28,296 nucleotides of DNA from Prorocentrum cordatum (lineage: Eukaryota > Sar > Dinophyceae > Prorocentrales > Prorocentraceae), in assembly GCA_963575745.1 (NCBI GenBank), contig CAUYUJ010010468.1, positions 1 through 28,296 of the forward strand. The letters are read 5' to 3'. A program made the translations under genes and the position numbers. Shown here piece by piece: positions 1 through 8,297 of the stretch (the first letter of the stretch is position 1; every line of letters begins with the position of its first letter). Under the pieces are notes generated by a model. That model was not told the origin of the DNA, ran no database searches, and saw only the letters and a program-made list of their open reading frames with translations.

Positions 1-248
1 CCTCGCTCGGCGGCGGAAATCCGCGGTTTCCCATGGAAACGGGACCCGTCGCTAATCCACGCCCCTGTGGTCTGTGTTGCGCTCGCCTGAGAGAGGGGGC
101 GAGCCCTCTCAGAAGGCACGGGAAGGTCCCCCGGCCGTCTGGGAAGTCTGCGGAGCTCCTCCCGAAGAGGCAGAATTACGCTACCGAGGAACCCCACATA
201 CTTATTTTATGTCACGTGTGCTCGCAAACCATGTCACATCCTGCTTCG
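1..248. other. no gene recognised; short hairpin
   Basis: I see no coding signal here. A small perfect-stem hairpin (GAGAGGG / CCCTCTC) sits at 91-110. A GGTCCCCCGGCC-type stretch follows at about 125-137 and resembles the interior of the foldback element at 4562-4767, so this may be a fragment of that family. The left edge of the window cuts it. Confidence 0.4.
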
Positions 249-360
249 CGCACTTGTGCTCGTCGCACTTGTGCTCGTCGCACTTGTGCTCGTCGCACTC
301 GTCGTCGTACTCGTCGTCGTACTCGTCGTAGTCGTCGTACTCGTCGCAGTACTCGTTGTC
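249..360. repeat. 15-bp and 9-bp minisatellites
   Basis: About 3.5 copies of a 15-bp unit (CACTTGTGCTCGTCG) run to about 298. They pass into a degenerate 9-bp unit (CGTCGTACT) up to about 355. This leads directly into the 89-bp satellite. ORFs across it are only repeat translations. Confidence 0.85.
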
Positions 361-1963
361 GCGCACCCCCTATGGTGTCGAGAAAATGCCACGCCTGCTA
401 TGCCAGGACGACTGGCACGTATAGGGACCGCAGCGAGAGACCATCCCCTGCGCACCCCCTTATGGTGTCGAGAAAGTGCCACGCCTGCTATGCCAGGACG
501 ACTGGGGCGTATAGAGACCGCAGCGAGAGACCACCCACTGCGCACCCCCTATGGTGTCGAGAAAGTGCCACGCCTGCTATGCCAGGACGACTGGGACGTA
601 TAGAGACCGCAGCGAGAAACCACCCCCTGCGCACCCCCTATGGTGTCGAGAAAGTGCCACGCCTGCTATGATGCCGGACGACTGGGGCGTATGAGACCGC
701 GGTGCGAGAGACCACCCCCTGCGCACCCCTAATGTGCCGAGAAAGTGCCACGCCTGCTATGCCAGGAAGACTGGGGACGTATAGAGACCGGCAGTGAGAG
801 ACACACCCCTGCGCACCCCCTGTGGTGTTCGAGAAAAAGTGCCTACCGCCTGCTATGCCGTCGACTGGCACGTATAGGGACCCCGCGAAACCACCTGACC
901 CCTCGCACCCCTATGGTGTCGAGAAAAGTGCCACGCCTGCTATGCCAGCGACTGGGACGTATAGAAACCGCAGCGAGAGACACCCCCTTGCGCCCCCTTT
1001 GGTGTCGAGCAGTGCCACTGCCTGCTATGGCCAGGGCGACTTGGGACGCAATAGAGACCGCAGCGGAGATCAGCTGCACCCTGCGCACCCCCTATGGTGT
1101 CGAGAAAGTGCCACGCCTGCTATGCCAGGACGACTGGGACGTATAGAGACCGCAGCGAGAGACCACCCCCTGCGCACCCCCTATGGTGTCGAGAAAGTGC
1201 CACGCCTGCTATGCCAGGACGACTGGCACGTATAGAGACCGCAGCGAGAGACCACCCCCTGCGCACCCCCTATGGTGTCGAGAAAGTGCCACGCCTGCTA
1301 TGCCAGGACGACTGGGACGTATAGAGACCGCAGCGAGAGACCACCACCTGCGCACCCCCCATGGTGTCGAGAAAGTGCCACGCCTGCTATGCCAGGACGA
1401 CTGGGACGTATAGAGACCGCAGCGAGAGACCACCCCCTGCGCACCCCCTATGGTGTCGAGAAAGTGCCACGCCTGCTATGCCAGGTCGACTGGGACGTAT
1501 AGAGACCGCAGCGAGAGACCACCCCCTGCGCACCCCCTATGGTGTCGAGAAAGTGCCACGCCTGCTATGCCAGGACGACTGGGACGTATAGGGACCGCAG
1601 CGAGAGACCACCCCCTGCGCACCCCCCATGGTGTCGAGAAAGTGCCACGTTTGCTATGCCAAAGCGACTGGGGCGTATAGAGACCGCAGCGAGAGACCAC
1701 CCCCTGCGCACCCCCTATGGTGTCGAGAAAGTGCCACGCCTGCTATGCCTGGACGACCGGCGCGTATAGAGACCGCAGCGGGAAACCACCCCCTGCGCAC
1801 CCCCTACGGTGTCGAGAAAGTGCCACGCCTGCTACGCCAGCGCGACTGGGGCCACGCCTGCTATAGCAGGACGACTGGGGCGTATAGAGACCGCAGCGAG
1901 AGACCACCCCCTGTGCACCCCCTATGGTGTCGAGAAAGTGCCACGCCTGCTATGCCAGGACTG
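361..1963. repeat. 89-bp tandem satellite, about 17.5 copies
   Basis: The landmark TATGGTGTCGAGAAAGTGCC recurs at 371, 461, 550, 639, 730, 821, 912, about 998, 1093, 1182, 1271, 1360, 1449, 1538, 1627, 1716, 1805 and 1923. The usual spacing is exactly 89 bp. Copies at about 640-1090 carry many indels, while those at 1093-1805 are nearly identical. One 29-bp insertion or partial duplication lies between 1805 and 1923, and the last copy is truncated near 1963. Since 89 is not a multiple of 3 and the unit carries an in-frame TAG, the overlapping 76-codon ORFs cannot be one protein. This is non-coding satellite DNA. Confidence 0.95.
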
Positions 1964-2030
1964 GTGTCGTCTTGTGTGTGCGAGTGTGTGCATGCGTGCG
2001 GCTGTATGTAGACGCGTGTCGCCGAGACGT

Positions 2031-2188
2031 GCTGTGCTGTGCTCTGCTGAGCTGTGCTGTGCTGTCCTATGCTGTGCTGCGGTATGCTGTGCTGTGCTGT
2101 GCTGTGCTGTGCTGTGCTGAGGAGGAGGAGGAGGAGGAGGAGGAGGAGGAGGAGGAGGAGGAGGAGGAGGAGGAGGAGGAGGAGGAGG
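2031..2188. repeat. GCTGT pentanucleotide array, then GGA array
   Basis: A GCTGT array with a few substitutions occupies 2031-2119. It switches without a spacer to a pure GGA array at 2119-2188. The long polyglutamate, polyarginine and polyproline ORFs across it are translations of the array. Confidence 0.95.
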
Positions 2189-2189
2189 G

Positions 2190-2822
2190 GAGAAGGGCGC
2201 GGGTGTGAGACGCGGGCGCGGCGCGGCAGGGAAGAAAACCAGAACCCCACGAAGCATGTGGGGAAAAAACGTCTCAGGGGGCGCGAGGGCTTCGGAAAAA
2301 TCCAGCCGCCTCCCGAAAAGCCCTCTTGAAGGGGCCGATGCTCAAACCGCGAGGGTTTTCCGGGGGCGCGCCGCGGCCCATCGTCGGCTTTTTTTCACTC
2401 ATGGGCAGAAGGCGCGCCGCTCCGAAGTCGGCGAAACCATAGGCCTTCAGCCTCTGGAGCTGGAGGCTCAAGCCTGCTGGTGCCGCAGGAATGCCAGAAA
2501 GGGCTCAATGCCAGCAAGGCTTCCCGTCCACAAGGAACAGACCATTGAGCAGCCTCTTGCGGGCCAAACCTTGGGCCACGCTTTGGTGGCCCTTTGCATT
2601 CCACCCGAAGGCCTCTGAAACAAAAGTGGCAGGATAGCACATGCCAAAGGAGGCCAGCAGGCCTTCACCACAGTGCCTGCGAATCGAGCGCGAGTGGAGT
2701 GCACTTGTCTGCGGCGCTCCCAAAACTCGCTCGAAAACGGGGTGCATTGGACTTTGCGGCGCCTCGAAACCGCTTCGTAGGAGTGGCTGAAAGAAGCACC
2801 CACGTAACGCCACTCAAAGCAC
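2190..2822. other. unassigned sequence, possible distal LINE remnant
   Basis: No convincing gene. Around 2285-2360, GC-rich segments (AGGGCTTCGG ... CCGAAAAGCCCT) can fold back. Minus-strand reading frames at 2505-2813 have ordinary amino-acid composition. They lie directly downstream of the decayed LINE frames at 2823-4080, so they may be its 3' part, but I recognise no domain. Confidence 0.35.
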
Positions 2823-4080
2823 TCAGCTTCTCGCCAGTCGTGCACTAGCTTGAGCTGAATCAACACCTGACTTATGTGATCTCACAGTCCGCGGATGACA
2901 AGGCCGAGCCTCTAGCATCCTCAAAATAATCTTAAATATGCTAGCGGCGTCCTCCTTGTGTTCCTCAATTAAAATCACCGCCGACAGATCGAGCGATGGA
3001 TGCAGGAGGGCCGACTTAGCAAACAGGTAACACTGCTGGTTATTCGGATAAGGCAAAATGAATACAAGGAATCCTGAATATACAACCGCAGGAGGAGACT
3101 GCGGCAGAATGAAACCAGCTGGGCCTGAACTGACTACCTCAAGCTCCACATCCCTAGAACCCAGAGACGGCCCAGGCTGCCAAACCCAGGCACTAAAGAC
3201 CAGAACTGGATCCCGTGCCGTCGGGACCCGTGGAAGGCCCTGAAGAGCATCTGGCAATGGGTTCCGAAGAACCACCAAGCTTTATTTCCAAGCGAACTCT
3301 CTAGCGGAGGAGGGAAGACATCGGGATCCGCCTCAGGGGGCGGTGGGCTACCTACCGACAGAACTAGATAAAGTTCAGCGTGGTCTATACATTTAGCTAA
3401 AAGATTCGGGTCTAGTAGCTCATTCCTGCGGGCCTCGGCCTCCACCAGCTGGCAGTAGTACAAGCTGTGCACTATCGTGTAACCTTCTCGTCCACCCAAT
3501 ACGCGGGAGTCCTCAATGGCATATCCTGCAGAGGTCGCCCTACCGGTGGTCCAGTAAGCCTGACCCAAGACATCCCTCGGGAGGGCCTCCTGACCCTCAT
3601 AAGGTTTTTCTGTTCCAGAGGTGCTCCAAATCCTCCTGGCAACGTCGAGACACTCCCTGGGATCATCCTGAATGTGTCTGAGACACTTGGCAGCGTTAAT
3701 TTCCCAAATCCTGGTACACGCGTCCTGAAGCCTGTACTCCAGCAGCTTGGGCGAAATATAAAAGAGCGAGAACAGCTTGCACCCGTGCGTTTTCAGCACG
3801 AACGGTCCTTGAAATGCCCATCCGATCCAGTCGAGGGCATGAGCCGCCGCTGCCACAGGTCCTCGAACTTGATGGTACTTGAGTCCAGAGCAATAGTCAA
3901 TGCGCTCCCAGAATGATTTTAACGATCTGATCCCCAGGGGTCCCATAGGTCCCGCTATGCCAAATCCTGCAGCCAAAACTTCGTGAGCCCAACGCACCAC
4001 ATGTGCCAGGGCCCACTTGTCTGCTTTGGACTCATAAAGTGCGAACGTGATTGATCTGCTTTTGCCTTTACACCTTGGCC
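2823..4080 (-). mobile_element. decayed LINE-type retrotransposon fragment, C-terminal to the reverse transcriptase
   Basis: The minus-strand frame from about 4080 to 3280 reads like the region after the reverse transcriptase in dinoflagellate non-LTR elements. A GPVAAAAHALDWIGWAF segment lies near 3840-3790. It is followed by FVLKTHG and SPKLLEYRLQDACTRI, then a short GRATSAGYAIEDS segment at the place where the second LINE copy (14100-15960) has TKSAAAGYEIDTTCPC. The zinc-ribbon cysteines expected next are mostly lost: one Cys remains in LYYCQ. Near 3280 the frame jumps to another minus frame that stays open to 2823, which indicates a frameshift. I see no reverse-transcriptase active-site motif, endonuclease or poly(A) tail. 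It is a dead fragment on the same strand as the AP5Z1-like gene, probably inside or beyond that gene's last visible intron. The family assignment comes from pattern memory. Confidence 0.6.
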
Positions 4081-4237
4081 CTGTGGCCGATTGTTCAGCT
4101 CTGAGTTGCTCCAACGGCCCATCGTCTGCGGACGCTCTGGGCCCCACCGGAAGCAGCAGCTCGCGACGGGGAATTCCCCCCCGCAGACGCTCGGAGTGAC
4201 GCCAGGAAGCACCACGAGCCCTGACATTGCCAATTTT

Positions 4238-4445
4238 GGACGGCCGAAGTGGGCACGGACAAAAATGGACACAATGCCCAACCACAAGTGCTGCCCCAAA
4301 GCAACAGCGGCCGCTGTTGGGCAGGCGGCCTTCTGTCTCGAGTGGACACAGGCCGCGGCGGCGTGGCCAGCGAATCCTGCTCAAAAGGAACAGGAACTGC
4401 TGTTGGGCATTGTGCCCATTCTTTCCGTGCCCGTTTCGGGCGTCC
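4238..4445. mobile_element. imperfect inverted repeat, MITE-like
   Basis: GGACGGCCGAAGTGGGCACGG (from 4238) through CACAATGCCCAAC is repeated inverted at about 4400-4445, where the reverse complement reads GGACGCCCGAAACGGGCACGG. The arms are about 45 bp. Inside lies a second palindrome, CAACAGCGGCCGCTGTTG, near 4303-4320. No target duplication is clear. Confidence 0.6.
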
Positions 4446-4520
4446 AGACCAAGGTGTTTCTGTTCCATCCGCGGCCCCTCCGGCTCCGACCGCTTCCCCA
4501 ACCAATGCCTCGTACGCCTC

Positions 4521-4540
4521 GTTTATATATATATATATGT
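4521..4540. repeat. TA dinucleotide run
   Basis: A short TATATATATATATATGTG run just upstream of the foldback element. Confidence 0.8.
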
Positions 4541-4561
4541 GTACACAGACATATGTCTGCC

Positions 4562-4767
4562 TATAGTCCGCGGCGAGCGAGGGGGGAGTGAGAAGGAGAA
4601 GGCCTTCTCAGAAGGCGGCGGGACCTTTCAGAAGCCCTCGCGCCTTCTGACAAAGTATTTCTGTCTTCGGGGAAGGCTTAAAACACTTCTCAAAGGCCGG
4701 GGGACTTCCAAACCTTCTGAGAAGGCCTTTTCCTTCTCACTCCCCCCCTCGCTCGCCGCCAACTACA
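4562..4767. mobile_element. foldback element with arms of about 50 bp
   Basis: The left arm, from TATAGTCCGCGGCGAGCG through GAGTGAGAAGGAGAAGGCC to TTCTCAGAAGG (4562-4616), is repeated almost exactly in inverted orientation at about 4711-4767. The central loop is about 90 bp. There is no ORF of interest, so it looks like a non-autonomous inverted-repeat element. Target duplication is not resolved. Confidence 0.7.
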
Positions 4768-4860
4768 CCTCAGCGCGCATTTTTCTTGACACGTGCGAAG
4801 TTCGCCACCTCTGCAAACGCGGGCGGGCCTCGGTGAGGGAGTCGGCGGAGGTGTCGTAAG

Positions 4861-4922
4861 CCCCTTGTATACATACACATATATATATATATATACATAT
4901 ATATATGTGTATTTATATATGC
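4861..4922. repeat. TA/CA-rich microsatellite
   Basis: Alternating TA, CATA and TATG tracts. ORFs rich in Tyr, Ile and Val across it are artefacts. Confidence 0.9.
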
Positions 4923-5440
4923 ACAAGATTGCATTGGCGTTTCGCGCCATGCACCTTGTTCCTGGAGGCTTTGCTTATGTTGGTAGTTCACGCCATCCCC
5001 AGTGGCCTTGGATATTTGGCCCCTTCCCTGCGGTGGCTGTCGGAAATCTTTGAAAATTCGGGCGGTCCGCGGTCCTTCTCGGGCCACCAGAGGCTCCCGG
5101 AAAGCGCTGGGAGGAGGTCGAAGGATAGGAGGGGGGGAACCTCGGGGAGCGAGGAGAGGGAAGCGGCTGTGGGGAGGACGAGCGGTGGAGCGGCAGAAAG
5201 AGGAAGAGGAAGAGGAGGAGGAGGATGAGGAGAAGGACCCAGAGGAGAAGCATAAGGAGGGAAATAAATGGTCCCGTTGGGGGACGGCGAAGAATTTCGG
5301 TTGTGCCATACCGAGGACCGCTATCCAAAAACCACACGGTTGCATGTGTACGTATACGCTTGCAGACATGTCTGGCAATGAATGACGACGAAATGCGTTC
5401 GTAGGCCCGCACACTGGCCCGCTCGTAGCTCAGGTGCCCT
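4923..5440. other. no gene; purine-rich tract
   Basis: No recognisable coding sequence. 5195-5240 is a GAGGAA/GAGGAT purine run, and 5080-5200 is G-rich. The long opposing ORFs here have repeat composition and no domain. Confidence 0.5.
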
Positions 5441-5545
5441 AGTACGCAATGCGAAGAAATGGCAAGCCACGCGAGTGCATGCCAAGCAAACCAAGGCAAT
5501 GCCAAGCAATGCCGCAAAATACAACGCAATGCCAAACCGAGGATG
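5441..5545. repeat. degenerate AATGCCAAGC minisatellite
   Basis: Short units such as GCAATGCCAAGCAATGCC recur about eight times with substitutions. Confidence 0.6.
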
Positions 5546-5607
5546 CTATGTTGCAGCGGGTCGTAACGGGACACGCGAAAGTAAGAAAATTCTCGGGGAA
5601 TGCATCA

Positions 5608-5660
5608 GATCCCAGGTTCGCAACCGATTCCCCCCAAATGTGTTAGCGAACCCGGGATTC
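5608..5660. repeat. small inverted repeat at the head of composite copy 1
   Basis: GATCCCAGGTTCGC (5608-5621) pairs with GCGAACCCGGGATTC (5646-5660). It immediately precedes the 21-bp-repeat block. A B-box-like GGTTCGCAACC is present, but no tRNA can be drawn. Confidence 0.55.
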
Positions 5661-6360
5661 GGGTCAATTTGGTGCGAAACGCCGTGTAGGCCTTGTTCGA
5701 GCCCTGGTGGGCCGGCTTGGGGCCCTCTCGAGCCGTCCTGGGGCCATCTTGGGCCGTGTTGAGGGAGCTTGGGCCCTCTAGGGACCTTACGGGGGCTACG
5801 TGGGCCCTCATGGTGACCTCCCATGGCATTTTTGGTGGCCTCCCATGGCCTTCTTGGGCTTCTCTCGGGGGCCTTGTGAGGGCTTCTGTTAAACCCATTT
5901 GGGGCTTCCTTGGGAAGTCTTGGGGCCATCCAGGCCGTCTACAGGCTCTCGTGGGGGTCTCTTGGACCGTCTTGGGGCGATAACGGAGGCCTTTTTGCCT
6001 AAGGAAATAAACAAATTTCTGCATTCTGAGAATCCTGTTCAGGGCCTCCTGGGCCGTCTTGGGGGCCTCTGGAGGCCATCTGGGTCCTTCTTGGAGCGCT
6101 CTCGTGCTGTCTCGGGTCTCTCTTCGGCCTCTCTGATCGCCGCTCTGATCGTCTGGGGTCTGCTGGCAAGTCCCAGCCAAGCGCCCTGGGAGGTCCGGGA
6201 CGAGGCGGGGAGACCTTTGGCAACGGTGTCAAGGGAGCCCTGAAACCCTGGATCCTGGGGGTCTGGTTTTGGGGGTGGGTAGGTTGGGTGTATTTCCCAC
6301 CCACCCACCCTGGCTTGTAAACATTTCGGAAGATAATACACCGATGTATACATGTATATA
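5650..6360. repeat. composite repeat copy 1 (21-bp arrays around an AT-rich core)
   Basis: Degenerate 21-bp units of the type CTTGGGCCGTCTTGGGGCCC fill 5695-5990 and 6040-6180. Between them is an AT-rich core of about 40 bp near 6000-6035 (AGGAAATAAACAAATTTCTG). The distal part reads CTCTCGTGCTGTCTCGGGTC, then a G-rich tail, then a TA/CATA microsatellite. The order matches the block at 7390-8180. The minus-strand ORFs show a matching 7-residue period and are not genes. Confidence 0.75.
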
Positions 6361-6990
6361 CACATATCTATGTATATGCATGTCTATATATAGTTGTTAT
6401 TATATACATACATACAACCATATATGCATATATACATACATACAGACATACATACACACATATATACATGCATACACACACATGCATATAAACATACATA
6501 CACACATACATACATACATGTATTCATACCTACATACATACATACATACATACATACATACATACATACATACATACACACATACACACATACATATATA
6601 CATACACACATACACACATACCTACATACATACATACCTACATACATACATAAATACGTATATATATATATATATATGTATACACATACAATACATACAT
6701 ACATGACTTCATTAAATTACATCACATCACATCACATTACATTACATTACGATACCTTAAATTACATTACATTGACGTGCATTACATTACGTTACATCCA
6801 CTTACATTGCATTACATTACATTACATTACTTTACGTTACAATACATCACGTTACATTACATTTACATAAGCTCATACACACAAACATACATACATACAC
6901 ACATACATACATGCATGCATGCATGCATGCATACATACATACACACATACACACACGCCTACATATACACACATACAATACTGTACTGGC
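6340..6990. repeat. CATA tetranucleotide and CATTA pentanucleotide arrays
   Basis: CATA, CACA and TATA tracts run over 6340-6703. They change to ACATTACATT pentanucleotides at about 6715-6870 and back to CATA at 6875-6985. A pure GCATGCATGC tract sits at about 6911-6931. The mixed motifs give Tyr/Ile/His/Thr-rich pseudo-ORFs on the plus strand and Tyr/Val/Cys/Met-rich ones on the minus strand. Confidence 0.95.
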
Positions 6991-7390
6991 GCGTCGCGCC
7001 ATGCGCCTTTTTCCGGACGCTTCCACGGTAAAGCAATACATCATCGCTTGCTTCAGCACCGCTCCTCATGGGAGGAGGTAAGGAAAATACTTTCGTCTGG
7101 CTTTTCATCTGCCACCTCCAAGGTTTGTTCCTACGCATCCCTTCCATCCCTTCCTCCTCCTTTCCTCCTCTTCCGCCTCCTCTGGTAGTTGAGTCATCCT
7201 TTCAGGAAGTAAGGAGCGTTCCCATGACACGCTGAAGAGGTCGCAGCAGCTCCGAACAATCGACTTTTAGTCGCCTCCTGAATGCCTGGAGGGCTCCAAG
7301 CACTCAGGTCATGTTCGAATCTAGATCCATTGCCTGACTCTCTCGATCGAGGAATTTGGACTTAGAGTCTCGAGCGTGGAACCAAGATCG
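6990..7390. other. no gene recognised
   Basis: Non-repetitive sequence between the microsatellite and composite copy 2. I looked in all frames for the next AP5Z1 exon and for a tRNA. A GTTCGAATC string near 7313 has no matching stems. Nothing is supportable. Confidence 0.4.
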
Positions 7391-8180
7391 TCGGGTCAGC
7401 TCGATGTACTTCGTAGGAGAACGCCGTCCGGATGTTGTTGGTGCTCTTTTGGGCCGTCCTGGAGCCCTCTTGGGCCGTCATGGGGCCTTCTTGGGCCGTC
7501 TTGGGAAGCTGGGGCCCTCCACAGGTCTTCTTAAGCCATCTAGGGCCCTCTTTGGGTCCTCCAAGAGCCTTTATGGAGTCTCCGATGGCTTTCGTGGGTC
7601 TCTCTTGGGAGCCTTCTGGGGGCATTTTGGGCTTCTTGTGGGCAGTCTCGGGGCTCTCTGGGGCAGTCTTGGGGCCCTCTTGGGCCGTCTTCAAACCCTC
7701 TGGGGGGCCTCTTGGGCCGTCTTGGGACGATGCCGGGGGCCCATCGGGCCGTCTTGAACGCTGCGAAGACCCAAAAAGCGGATATGTTAAAAATGCAAAT
7801 GTTTTTTTACGGGAATGGGTTCATTGTTGCTTCCTTGGGGCGTCTTAGGGGCCTCTTGGGCAGTCGTCAGACCATCGAGGTTCCTCTTGGAACTCTTGTG
7901 CTGTCTTGAGTCTCTCTTGCGCCTCTGCGATGACCCCTCAAGGCCCGGCAAGGCGTCCTGGGATGCCCGGAAGGACCAGCGGACCTTTTCCAAGGGCGTC
8001 CAGGGGGCCGCCGAGACGTCCGAAAGGGCGCCCAGGGCGTCCCTGGGGGGGAGAGGTCCGGTTTAGGGGTGGGGGGGGTGGGGTGTGGGGGGGTTCTGGG
8101 CACTTAAAATATAAGAATCGGAATGCACATATGTAGATATAAGCATATGTGTATATATATATATATGCATGCAGATATGT
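7390..8180. repeat. composite repeat copy 2
   Basis: 21-bp units with spacing of exactly 21 bp occur at 7446-7500 (CTTGGGCCGTCCTGGAGCCCT, then two more). They are followed by degenerate copies to 7770, an AT-rich core at 7780-7810 (ATGCAAATGTTTTTTTACGG) and more units to 7900. The distal segment CTCTTGTGCTGTCTTGAGTC matches copy 1. A G-rich tail (8050-8095) and a TA/CATA stretch (8105-8170) end the block in the same order as copy 1. The core looks inverted relative to that of copy 1. The 3' end lies about 20 bp from an AP5Z1 exon donor site. Confidence 0.75.
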
Positions 8181-8192
8181 CTCGTCAGAGAC

Positions 8193-8297
8193 CTGGGAAC
8201 GCAGCGCCTGCAGCGTGTCGATGATCAGGGAATGCCCAGCGATCAGGAAGAAGTCCACGGGGTACAGCGAGGCGAACCGCTGCAGCAGCAACGGCAC
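8193..8297 (-). CDS. AP5Z1-like exon f
   Basis: Thirty-five codons reading VPLLLQRFASLYPVDFFLIA and then GHSLIIDTLQALRSQ. It matches the ALLLLERSDSLYPV segment of AP5Z1 and the helix after it. The acceptor is CTGCGAG before GTGCCG, only about 13 bases from a pure CTC/GGA array. The donor is TCCCAG, then GTCTCT. Later exons are not visible in the remaining 8.2 kb. Confidence 0.85.

Noticed and set aside
361-1963. Overlapping 76-codon ORFs as a tandem-repeat protein
   Set aside because: The 89-bp period shifts frame each copy and a TAG recurs, so no continuous frame exists.
361-1963. CRISPR array
   Set aside because: Direct repeats without unique spacers, in an evidently eukaryotic sequence.
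6269-7031. Tyr/Ile/Thr/His-rich plus-strand ORFs and Cys/Met/Val/Tyr-rich minus ORFs
   Set aside because: Translations of CATA/CATTA microsatellites.
7300-7330. tRNA gene around GTTCGAATC
   Set aside because: No pairing T stem, acceptor stem or D arm can be drawn.
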